A stretch of DNA of 42,224 nucleotides from Branchiostoma floridae. Taxonomy: Eukaryota; Chordata; Leptocardii; Amphioxiformes; Branchiostomatidae. A program made the translations under genes and the position numbers. How positions within the stretch are numbered: position 1 is the stretch's first letter; every line of letters begins with the position of its first letter. The stretch is taken from the NCBI RefSeq assembly GCF_000003815.2, contig NC_049979.1, positions 31,570,288 to 31,612,511 of the forward strand. Direction: 5' to 3'. Positions 19,343 to 28,879 of this stretch are shown here, piece after piece. The notes under the pieces are model-generated. The model was not told the DNA's origin and searched no databases. It was given only the letters and a program-made list of their open reading frames with translations.

Positions 19343-22169
19343 TCACTTTTTGTAATAAACATTAGCATCACAGTTTTTGCAGGTTGTCTGTCCGGTTGTT
19401 ATCTTCCCTTTCTTACTCACAGCAATATAATTGTTTGTGCCACAGTTGTCACAAGAAGCTCTTTTAAATTTAGAATGCTTTCCAGGCAGTTGTGTTCTTT
19501 TGTGGACTTGTTTCACCTTCATCCTTTTGGCATTCTTTCTAGCGGGAATAGCAGGGACGTCTAGAAGCACTGAGGTGTTAGAAGATGTTGCTGAGGGGTT
19601 GTCAGAAAGCTCTGAGGTGGTAGATATTGCTGCTGGGTCCTCAGGAAGCTTTGAGGTGGTATAAGATGTTGCTGAGGGGTTGTCAGAAAGCTCTGAGGTG
19701 GTAGATGTTGCTGCTGGGTCCTTAGGAAGCTTTGAGGTGGTAGAAGATGTTGGTTTGCGCCTTCTTGCTGCTATGTTGCGACGTTGAATTGTTTTTAAGA
19801 GTCTCGAAGATGCCACCTCTCATCTTTACTCTGTGGTTTCTTAATAGTCGTACTTATCAGAAGATTACGCAGTGACACTTCAACGACATCGGCTGTCTGT
19901 TTACACTGGTACTCGGTCATTTCATCCACACTGCTTTCTAACATTTCATCCACAGCATGTTTAAGTTTGGCTAGCTGTGATTTTAGGTGATCTTTAGGAG
20001 CTACCGTTTGTGTGACCATGGATCCGGAATGGCTCTCAGCTGCCTCTCCACTGAATGTGTGGTTACTAGTATGCAATTCTGGTGGCATTATTACAGCCAG
20101 CATGTCAGGGTGGTACTGCTCCACAAACTTCTGGCCTGCCAGAAGATGTTTACACCTTTGACCTTTTCTTGCATTGTCCTCACAGCTGCAGTACAGTTCT
20201 TTGAGACTTACAGTGTATGACTTACCAGGGACATGCTCACTCTTAATATGCAAGCAAAGAGTAGAAGGGTTCACAAGCTTGATGATGGATCGGTCTCGCT
20301 TGTACGCAGTGATGTATAGTTCAGCGAGTTCATGGCGTCTACGCTCTGTTTGGGTAGTTTGTTTGGTGTTGAAGCCAATGGCAGCCTCATGTTGTTTTTT
20401 TTTTCATGAAAGGCAACAGTTGTCTGTCCACCATCAAAGTTTCCATTCCTAGGATGTCCGATCAAGGCATCGAGCAACCTATCAACACGGTGATTTGCCT
20501 TCCCATCGAGTATGGTATACTTAATTGTCATCCATTCCCTTTCAACGAGATTTGTTGTGTCTTGATTACCGTGCGGGAACATACGGCCTGCTCTGACCCA
20601 CATGGAGAGCCACTCCTCACAGTCCCAGCCTTTCAGATACTGTACAATCACTTTAGACTGTGGTTTGAAGTCAGCAATGAGCTGTTCTTTTTCCTCTTCA
20701 TATTTCTCCCATGTTGTAGCCATCATAACAGTACAGAGTCTGTCATATACCTGGGCTGCAACATCCACTGGTAGCCTGGGAAGCAAGTTTTCAGTCCAAG
20801 CTTTCTTGGTGTGAAACCAACAGAGTAACATGCGACGCTTGACCTGCTGACCTCCCTCCCATGACAGGGGATCATCCTTCACAGCATTCCAAATCCCTTT
20901 TTTCTCAGTTAGAGACTTGTCGATTACGATTGCATTTGGTCTTACTTGTAGTTTCTGGAAAACGGCTTTGAACCCTGCCTCTAGTCCAATCTCCTCTTGC
21001 GGTCCATTCTCAGCTGAAGTCAGGAGGAAGAATATAGGTATGCCCTCTCCATTCTGGTTGGGTACAGTGGCTGCATAGAGTGGAAAACCAAAAGTGTTAA
21101 GTCCAAAAGTTGAGTCGACGCTCCAAGCGCTGTTTGGACTGAAACGCTCGGCCATTTTTTGCTGCCATTCAGTCTGCAAGACTGCAACAAATGGGCGGTT
21201 CTCCTTGTCGTCATACTTCTGGAAAAATAAGCATTTTCCCTGCGCCTGATACTCTTCCAATTTCTGATAGGTGCTGAGCCAGTCATTATCGGTGAGTCTG
21301 TTTTGTCGTCTCCGTTCATACTGCAAACAGACTAGCTCTTTGCGTGTGGGGAGCTCTCTGTACCTGCATCTGTCAACCTCCCCTACGGTGCCTGAGGTCA
21401 GAGCAGTCTGAATGATGTTCACTGTCTTTTGTATGCTCAGACCTGCATCTAGACAGTCAGTAGCAATGCATTGGACACGCTCATCAACAGGAAGCCATCT
21501 CTGATCCTCAGCTGACCCTGGGGTGTGATTAGTGTGCATACCATGTAGGTAGATCTGTACAGGCAGAGTTGTATCAGCAGGCACCACAGCTCTGACGCGG
21601 AATTTGCAACCAACTTTCTTGGAGGCTTGTCTTTTCCGCTTTATTGTGCGTTTCCGGGTTGGGGCACCACTTCGATGACATGCCAACACTTTCTCAGTTG
21701 CTTGATAGACTGTGCCGTCAGCACTTTTGCATGTGCGCTCGTTCAATCCTTTAATCACTTTCAGATGCACACTGTACTGCTTTGAGATGTCCTCAATGTG
21801 TGCATCAAGTTGATCATGTGGGACCTTGTAGGCTTGATAGTCATTGTTTGACAGTCTTCTGCCACGTTTAAGGGGACTTGAAGACCTCCCTCTGGTTGTC
21901 AAGCCAAATTGGGTGAACAAGTTGAATTTAGGGGTGCTAGACTCACTGTCTCCATCTTCCTTACTTGATATGTCGTCATCATTCTCGTTACTTGAGCTGC
22001 CACTGCTGCCCTCATTATTTGACAAGTCTCCTCGTGCTGTGCTGTTCCCGACACTTCTTTCAACAGACACATCTGAATTGTGACAACCCTCACATTCCTT
22101 GAACAACTGGTGAAACACTTTCTGTGTGATGCCATAACGAGTCCCGTTTGTTTGGTATGCAGCTAATGT
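19343..22169 (-). CDS. MULE-type transposase with SWIM zinc finger (frame interrupted twice)
   Basis: Predicted DDE transposase of the Mutator-like (MULE) type. The first frame (22271-20271; exon probably from 22169) has an acidic/Ser-rich N-part, a WRKY/GCM1-like zinc-binding region (C198, C222, HTNH at 246-249), then a catalytic core: D386 in WSVDSTFG, D451 in IVIDKS, C484-x2-H487, E577 in TNLVERE. The SWIM motif (CSC-x9-CKH) follows in the -1 frame (20394-19795), after an A10 run. A third frame (19816-19343) holds two 27-residue Ser/Thr/Pro-rich repeats and a C-terminal zinc ribbon (C-x2-C ... C-x2-C). Total about 980 residues if joined. The second frame change, at 19795-19816, has no slippery sequence and looks like an indel. 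A strong 3' splice site precedes the exon; the upstream exon was not identified. A broken second copy at 15113 marks it as a repeat family, not a single-copy host gene. Confidence 0.8.
20394..20400 (-). promoter_or_regulatory. Candidate -1 frameshift site A AAA AAC
   Basis: On the minus strand the zero-frame codons are GAA AAA AAA AAC (residues 623-626), so the heptamer A AAA AAC is in the phase required for -1 slippage. After slippage the next codons read Q H E A A I G F N T, a frame open without stops through the SWIM motif. I see no strong stem-loop or pseudoknot in the next 60 nt. A one-base deletion in the A10 run, real or from assembly, explains the data equally well. Confidence 0.45.
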
Positions 22170-22190
22170 CTGAAAAAGACAAAAATGACA
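22170..22190 (-). promoter_or_regulatory. 3' splice acceptor of the transposase exon
   Basis: The minus strand reads TTTTTGTCTTTTTCAG followed by ACATTAGC: a long pyrimidine tract and CAG. The open frame 5' of it (34 codons to 22271) is hydrophobic and unlike the family, so it is probably intron read-through. Confidence 0.65.
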
Positions 22191-22950
22191 TGTTTTAATG
22201 ACGATGCAAAAGCCAAAGATTGCAGGATGCATGGTGGCTGTGAGCAAAGATGATAAGCAAACTTTTAACAAAGAGGACTGGTCATGATGAGCAGAAATAC
22301 CACATCAATGTCACCAACTGCAGCTACTAGTACTGTAGTGCAAGGATGGCATCCTACCATTCAACACAAAGGAGTTATGATTGACATTTTCCCACCACTT
22401 GTTTCATGCAAATTAGTCCCTAATTTGATTGGCAAATCACCTAGCCATCCTTAACTAGGTTACTTATTACAAGAAGTAAGTAAAATATGTCCATTATTTC
22501 TTTGATTATTGTGTTTTCAAGATGGTGTTTGACAACTGGGCAGGTGAACATGAAGTAGGAACATCTTAGGCCATGCAGGCTTTCCTAATTGCTTATGCAA
22601 ATTAGGTCAATCTATTTAGGTCAATTTAATCTAAGCTCAGTAGCCACCTGTTCCCATTGGGCTGGGACATGGTGTCTGGAAGTGACATCATGTGTAAGAG
22701 GCATATAGGGTCTCTCTAGTGCAAAAATCAAATGCTAAACACGCAACAAGCCTGTTCCGCTAACTTGCACTGTTTTATTCCCTGCTAGCTATCATCCTCA
22801 CACCCAACTTCAAGTTTCCGCTGAGTAACATTTTAAAACTTTTCCATCTTTTCTTGTAATAACTGTATGGCTGTTGCTGTTCTACAAGATATGGACAAAA
22901 CAAGAAGATGAGTTTTCTTTGATGTGGCACTAGGCATTAGACAGAGTCAC
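22191..22950 (-). other. Probable intron body, no gene seen
   Basis: AT-rich, no coding homology. It lies between the 3' splice site and the 51-bp minisatellite, which repeats 5' splice donors on the same strand. Confidence 0.45.
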
Positions 22951-23291
22951 CTCATGTAAATTACATGTTATGTGTTTCACCTGGTCTATAGACAAAGCTA
23001 GCAAACCGTACATACCTGTAAGATATCTCACCTGGTCTATAGACAAAGCTACCTCACTATACATACCTGTAAGGTATCTCACCTGGTGTATAGACAAAGC
23101 TAACAAACCATACATACGTGTAAGATTTCTCACCTGGTCTATAGACAAAGATACCTCACTATACATACCTGTAAGGTATCTCACCTGGTGTATAGACAAA
23201 GCTAACAAACCATACATACCTGTAAGATATCTCACCTGGTCTATAGAAAAAGCTACCTCACTATACATACTTGTAAGGTATCTCACCTGGT
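22951..23291 (-). repeat. 51-bp minisatellite, array 2a
   Basis: Seven units of exactly 51 bp. Units alternate between an AGCAAACCGTAC type and a CCTCACTATAC type, giving a 102-bp higher-order period. On the minus strand each unit carries ACAG|GTATGT and CCAG|GTGAGA, both good 5' splice donors. Because 51 is a multiple of three, both strands show false 17-residue repeat proteins. The array is interrupted at 23291 by the CR1 and resumes at 26868. Confidence 0.9.
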
Positions 23292-23443
23292 ATCTGTATC
23301 TGTATCTATATAGCCGGTATAACCGCCGTTCGGCGTAACACACCAGCTTTGCAGGCACGCGGCGCGGCAGCAGCTGGTTATATTACACCGAACGACTCGT
23401 TACCCGTAACGTTTGCACATGTATCTGCAAGCGTTCTTTAAAA

Positions 23444-25304
23444 CTACCGAGAGAAGATGCCCCTACTGTACTTTGTGATAACAAGTTCCACTCTGGGAAA
23501 GTACGAATTTTTGAACACATCAATCCTAGCTTGGTAACTCTGGTATTTGAAGGCATGACTGTTTCTTGTTCTTTTTTGAGCTGGTATTAGATACTTATCC
23601 GTTAGTACGTCCACCAGTTTATTGGTCATTTTGTACATCATGGAAAGTCTGGACATTTTCCTTCTGTCTTCAAGTGACATCTACTGCAAATCTGTTTTCA
23701 TTTTGGTAACACTAGAATGCCTGTTATAGTTGTTTGTGCAGAATCGGGCAGCTTGATTCTGTACTCTTTCCAGTTTATCTTTGTCTTTCTTTGTATACGG
23801 GTCCCATACTGTAGCAGCATATTCAAGGTTAGGTCTTACTAGTGACGTGTATGCAAGTGATTTTACCCTGGTTGGGCATGCCCACAAGTTGCGTTTGATT
23901 ACTCGCAATGTCTGTTTAGCTTTGGTTGTTATTTTGTTAACATGGACACCCCACTTCAGCCCAGTTGTTAATGTAACACCAAGGTATGGGTGGGTTTTTG
24001 TGGTTTCTAATGTCTGACCACAAAACTGGTAACGGGACACATTTGGTGTTCGTTTGTTTGTTATGTGCATGATATGGCACTTATCAGGATTGAACTGCAT
24101 AAGCCATTTCCTTTACCATTCTTCCAGGGTGTTCAGATCTTTCTGAAGAACTTGTGAATCATTTTGTGTGGATACCTCTATATATAACAGACAATCATCG
24201 GCGAATAACCTCACACTTGAATCGAGCTGTTCTGGTAAGTCGTTAATGTACAAGAGGAAGAGCAATGGTCCCAGCACAGTCCCTTGCGGAACTCCCGACG
24301 TTACTTTAACTGGAGCTGAGGCCTTCCCTTCCACCACTACCGTTTGCTCTCTATTCGTCAGGAAAGCCTTCAGCCAGTTAAGTATAGTACCTTGAATTCC
24401 ATAGAACTCCAGTTTTGATATGAGTCTGCTATGTGGGACTTTATCGAAGGCTTTAGTGAAATCGAGTATTGCTAGATCCACCTGTCTTTTATTGCCCAGT
24501 GCCCCAGCTATGTCGTGAACTGTTAAGATAAGCTGTGTTTCTGTGGATCGCTTTGCTCTGAAACCATGCTGATAGTCCGTTAGTATATTGTGACCTTCTA
24601 GGTGTTTCATGATATGGCTGTGGATAATGTGTTCCAGTAGTTTACAGGAAATACTGGTGAGTGAAACAGGTCTGTAGTTACTGGGGATCGCTCTGTCTCC
24701 CTTTTTGAAAATGGCGCATATATTTTCATCTCTCCAGTCTTTGGGGATTTCTCCAGTGTCAAGCGATTGTTGGAAAATGTTAGTTAAAACAGGAGCGATT
24801 TCACTGGCTGTCATTTTGAGGAACCAAGGAGGTATTTGGTCTGGCCCAGATGCTTTGGAGGGATTGAGGCCTTGCAACATTTTTTCAACACTATAAGTAG
24901 AAATTTCTATTTGTTCCATAGAAGGGGTGAAGGGCTGCCCGAGGGATGGCATGTCTGTAGTGTCTTCTTCTGTGAATACACTTTTAAACTGTGAACTGAG
25001 TGCCTCTGCTTTTTTTCTCACTGTCACTAATAATGGTACTCCCCACCTTTAGAGTGGCTACCCCGACAAGGTCTCTCCTCAAGCCTTTTATGTATGACCA
25101 GAATGTTTTGGGTTTGTCAGTTATAGCTTCTCCCAGTATGTTTGCCACGTATTTTGAGTGTGCTGATCTAATGCTTTTCTGAACTCCTTTTTTTACTTTC
25201 TTATATTTGTTCCAGTCTTGTCCTGTTCTCTTAGCTTTATTGTAAAGACGTTGCTTCTTCCGACAGTGCCTTCTTAAGTTTCTGTTAAACCAGGGCAAAT
25301 GCAT
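23444..25304 (-). pseudogene. CR1 reverse transcriptase and C-terminal domain
   Basis: 25304-24984 is the linker (PWFNRNLRRHCRKKQRLY, TFWSYIKGLRRD) in a shifted frame. From 25027 the RT runs in order: LNPSKASGPDQIPPWFLK, NYRPVSLTSISCKLLEHI, YQHGFRAKRSTETQLI, AILDFTKAFDKVPHSRL, VTSGVPQGTVLGPLLFLLYI, RLFADDCLLY (catalytic FADD intact). After a TAA at 24113-24115 the same frame continues with MQFNPDKCHIMHIT and NLEYAATVWDPYTKKDKDKL, then a TAG at 23681 and SLEDRRKMSRLSMMYK, RTRNSHAFKYQSYQARIDVF. The last residues are degenerate compared with the usual FFPR-WN-LP ending. Catalytic residues are present, but the stops make the copy inactive. Confidence 0.9.
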
Positions 25305-26260
25305 GTCATTTTACTAGGAATGTGCTTGTTCATTGTGTGCTTCATTTTGCCTTTGAAGTCATCCCATTTCTGTGTCACTGACATGCCTTTTGTTCTCATG
25401 TTAAAGTTTGTTGCATAGTCCTCAAGGTCATTCTTGATAGCCGGCTCGTCAGATTTGGTGCGAATGTACACTTTCCTTTTTGTTTTTTTGTTCTGTTTGG
25501 GTGTCAAGTTTACGTCCACTAGAACCATGTCATGGTCACTTATTCCCGGAACAACTGTGGTTTGTTCAATTATGTTTGGGTTATTAACCAAGACCAGGTC
25601 AAAAAGATTACTATTTCTAGTTGGCTCCTGGACTGTTTGGAATAGCCCATGGTTGTCCGTTAAGTGTAGTAGTTTCTGTGCCTGTCCTGTATGGTTCTGA
25701 GCGTTGTCTGCTGTGATAGCATCCCAATTAATACCAGGGATTTTAAAATCTCCAAGAATAATTACGTTGTCGGAGTTTATCTTAGTTCCTATTTTATTTA
25801 TAGAGCTGTCAAGCTCATCCAGACTATTGCCCTGGTCCGATGGTGGCCTTTAGTATGTACTAATCATTAGCGGTTTCTTTCCTGCAAGTTGGGTTTGTGT
25901 CCAAATGATCTCACAGTCTGTGTCCAGATCTGGTCTGTGGGTGACAATCAGATCACCCCTGTTTGCCTGAAATACACCACCTCCTGGGCCAGTTTTTTTG
26001 TCTTTACGGTGTACTATGTAGTTGTCAGGGAATATTTCACTGCTTGATATGTTTTCATTGAGCCATGACTCTGTGCCCGCTAATATGTCTGGTTTATAAG
26101 TGTCAATCACAGTTGCCAATTCAGCAGTTTTATTTCGAACACTCTGGCAGTTTACCAGCAGGAGTTTAGCCTTGCTCTTTTTGTGGCCATTACCTCTAGT
26201 GTGAGTTTTCCCCTGCTTTGATCTAAGTGGGGTGGATGTTGCTGCCGGTGTGTCACCTGG
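25274..26260 (-). pseudogene. CR1 APE-type endonuclease domain
   Basis: Same frame as the 2A/PHD module. Recognisable blocks: LLLVNCQSVRNKTAEL (Asn of the N-terminal motif), DILAGTESWL (catalytic Glu), HRKDKKTGPGGGVF, GDFKIPGINWD (the GDFN block, with K for N), and PGISDHDMVLVDV (catalytic SDH). This domain nicks target DNA to prime reverse transcription. One in-frame TAA at 25850-25852 falls in the block where YYRPP is expected (STY*RPPSDQG). A frameshift lies between 25304 and 25274. Confidence 0.85.
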
Positions 26261-26656
26261 TTAACTTGAGTTCAGCGTATCAAATGAATTTACCGAATGG
26301 AAGCTGTCATCAGTGATGTCGAACATGTCTGATGCAAAGTTTGGTATGCCGCAGTCACAGCATATCCATGCGTATGATTTGTGGGTTTCTAATACAGTGT
26401 ATACCTGGGAACATAGCACAATGCAATCTTTGTGATACCATCTATTGCAGTCATCACAACATATGGCAGCCTGGGTGTTCTGTACAGCCTTGTTACAGCT
26501 CCCACAAGGATACTTAGGTGGTCTAGGTCCTGGGTTCATCTCAACATCTCCACTTAAAAGCAGTATTAGAATCATTGACAGCTTAGTACTACTATTGTGC
26601 ATCAGTAATTTGTGGCGGCTGAAATAAGTCCCATTGAGCCCACTGTGCTTAATCAT
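26261..26656 (-). CDS. LINE N-terminal module: hydrophobic leader, 2A peptide, PHD finger
   Basis: 131 codons. Residues 27-36 are hydrophobic (SMILILLLSG) and lead straight into DVEMNPGP (37-44), the canonical 2A ribosome-skipping motif, at 26525-26548. A C4HC3 PHD-type zinc finger follows: CGSC (51-54), CCDDCNRWYHKDC, then WICCDC. In APE-type LINEs of several marine invertebrates, N-terminal 2A sequences are known and separate the leader from the rest of the polyprotein; a PHD finger is common in CR1 ORFs and may bind chromatin. The frame ends at a TAA (26261-26263), but the same frame continues as PGDTPAATSTPLRSK into the endonuclease, so this stop is probably a nonsense mutation or the ORF1/ORF2 border. 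Confidence 0.8.
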   Translation of the reverse strand: MIKHSGLNGTYFSRHKLLMHNSSTKLSMILILLLSGDVEMNPGPRPPKYPCGSCNKAVQNTQAAICCDDCNRWYHKDCIVLCSQVYTVLETHKSYAWICCDCGIPNFASDMFDITDDSFHSVNSFDTLNSS

Positions 26657-26867
26657 GAAGGCAACGTGGCCCAGCCAGAAGTACAGTCAGATCTGAAAGT
26701 ACATGTGACATTTCCTTCATTTATCTCATGTTTAGTGTTTGGCTGTGATCCTGGTTCGGCTTTGCTGAGCATTAGACAAAGGGCCAGGAATATGCATGTG
26801 CAATGGAGTTCCATCCTGTTTTCTATTCCTACCAGCTGGACCCAGTTACCGCTCTCCTAACAAACCC

Positions 26868-27670
26868 GGTGTATAGACAAAGCTAACAAACCATACATAC
26901 CTGTAAGATATCTCACCTGGTCTATAGACAAAGAAACCTCACCAAACAGGTGTCTCAACAGTAATACCTCACCTTACGTACCTGTAAGGTATCTCACCTG
27001 TTGTCTAGACAGAGAAACCTCATCAAACAGGTGTCCAAACAGAGATATTGCACCTTACTTACCTGTAAGGTGTCCCACCTGGTGTCTAAACAGAAAAAAA
27101 AACTCACCGAACAGGTGTCTTAACAGAGATACCTCACCTTACTTACCTGTAAGGTGTCTCAGCTGTTGTCTAGACAGAGAAACCTCATCAAACAGGTGTC
27201 TAAACAGAGATAACTCACCTTACTTACCTGTAGCATGCTCACCTGGTGTCTAGACAGAGATAACTCACCTTACTTACCTGTATGGTGCCTCAACTTGTGT
27301 CCAGACAAAGATACCTTGCCTTACTTACCTGCATGGTGCCCCAACTGGTGTCCAGACAAAGATTCCTCCCCATACTTACCTGTAGTATGCTCACCTGGTG
27401 TCTAAACAGAGATAACTCAGCTTACTGACATGTTAGGTGCCTCACCTGTTGTCTAGACAGAGATACCTCGACTTGCAGTGTGACACAATTGCATTTAAAA
27501 CTTAACAAACATTATACGTGATTGTTACCTCTACGTATATCAGAAATATTGGTCTGTAGAATACAACATCCCACTTAAGTACTTGTAAGGCGTCTCACCT
27601 GGTCAACAGACAACACATAACCATACTTGCATGGAAAGTGTTACACCTTGTCTCTAGATAGAGATGCCTC
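26868..27670 (-). repeat. 51-bp minisatellite, array 2b
   Basis: Continuation of array 2a beyond the CR1, about 15 units, more diverged toward 27500-27670. Units read CACCTGGTGTCTAGACAGAG followed by ATACCTCACCTTACTTACC on the plus strand, that is, donor-like GTAAGTAAGGTGAGG on the minus strand. The distal edge shows GCACAG|GTTGGT (about 27690), a candidate true exon/intron border. Confidence 0.88.
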
Positions 27671-28879
27671 ACCTAACCAACCTGTGCAATGTCATTGTAT
27701 TTTTAATGACCGTTGTAAATTAGAATTGCACATAAATTTCATAACTTCCACGAAAACTGGACTGAGAAATGGCTGATGCAAGAAAAACTTTCTTTTGGCC
27801 AAAATCTCTTTCCTTCCAGTACGCAATGAACGTAGAGAAAATTTCTTTCTCGTTAGATGATAATGCTACAGTAAGAGCCTCCTGTTTATTGAAAACAGCT
27901 TCTGTCAATGACAGTGCAGCCAGAACGGCCATGGATATTGTTGACATATTCCAACTTCCCCACATTCACAGACAATCAGAAATCCACTTTTCTCTTGATC
28001 ATGAAATTGCAGAACCGACAAATTGTAGAAAAGGTGGGGCATTCGTTTCCCTCTGCTTTTAGAGCTTTTTGCCTGCTTTCAAAAAAGAAGTCAAACCCAA
28101 CCTGATTAGAAATAGCTACCACTAGACAGACTAGATGTGCTGCCCCTACGGCCGGTGAGGCTACGGGACCAGTCAGGTGAGGTGAGGTGAGACTAGAATT
28201 AGAGTAGAATTTTGATTATAACTGTCGATTGTCACTTGTATATCTCCTATGTTTATACCGTGTACTTGCAATTAGCCCTTGGGCATGGACTGGCAAAATA
28301 AACTTAATTGTTGTACTCAGGATTGGAATCCTGGGTTTGAATTTTGACGTCACTTCCGCCTTGGTCCCAGCCAAGTGACTCCTACACTTAATGTGTATGG
28401 AATTCCTATAATTCAACATCAAGGCGAGATGGATTTTCCCACCAAAGATGCCTTTCTGTCTTTAATTATGCAAATTAGATTTCCTCAGTACTTTGTTGTG
28501 CTCATCTTTAATCACACATGCAGTGATCACTAATCACTCACATCTGTTCATCTATTCTCAACTTAAACCTTGTGAAAGAGGTGTGTAATACCAGCACAAA
28601 CAATATGTTTTCTTTGTAAAGGCAAATAGGGAGGAAAAATAATACATAATCATTATCTGATACATCATAGATTCAAATGAAAAAGGTCATATTGTGTTAT
28701 TGTAAACACCAGCACAAACATTTATGTATTCCCTGTTAAGTGTATAGGAATTATAATTACCTGATAAATCATAATATTACATTCAATTGGAGTAGGCAAT
28801 GAGGTCGTTATTGGACTACACTGTAGGTCATATCACAAGTACTGTGATGGTGAGGCTACGCTATCACATAACGTTACAC
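27671..28879. other. Unassigned region with a 97-codon frame and a diverged direct duplication
   Basis: A plus-strand frame at 27769-28062 (97 codons, starting MADARKTFFW) has no recognised family; the minus strand is also partly open (27965-27720). Neither is called a gene. If the transposase gene has a 5' exon it should end near 27690 on the minus strand, but no family-like sequence was found there. A ~115-bp diverged tandem duplication covers 28586-28815 (both halves contain CACCAGCACAAACA-like words). GGTGAGGTGAGGTGAGAC at 28175-28192 is a short simple repeat. Confidence 0.4.

Larger units (their letters stand above)
23292..26867 (-). mobile_element. Nearly complete CR1-type LINE inserted in the minisatellite
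   Basis: A 3.58-kb minus-strand element. It ends on the 3' side with a CTATATAGATACAGATAC-type tail at 23292-23315. Both insertion borders lie in the same minisatellite unit (CACCTGG before, GGTGTATAGAC after), with at most a GGT duplication. Coding order is 2A and PHD finger, APE endonuclease, reverse transcriptase. All main blocks share one frame except 25304-24984, bounded by two compensating frameshifts, and four in-frame stops interrupt it. This is a fairly young but inactive copy. Confidence 0.85.

Noticed and set aside
19795-19816. Second programmed frameshift between SWIM and tail frames
   Set aside because: No X XXY YYZ heptamer occurs in the overlap; an indel is the simpler explanation.
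21844-22083. Plus-strand frame rich in Leu/Ser
   Set aside because: Antisense of the acidic Ser-rich part of the transposase.
22170-22271. First 34 codons of the transposase frame as a signal peptide
   Set aside because: They lie 5' of a strong splice acceptor and are unlike the family, so probably intron sequence.
22951-23291. CRISPR-like regular repeats
   Set aside because: Units are directly tandem with no unique spacers, and the sequence is animal.
22930-23358. 17-residue-repeat proteins on both strands
   Set aside because: Produced by a 51-bp (3 x 17) minisatellite; both strands are equally open, and units are better explained as splice-donor repeats.
27769-28062. 97-codon plus-strand gene
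   Set aside because: No recognised family, no splice or promoter support, and the opposite strand is also open; kept only as an observation.
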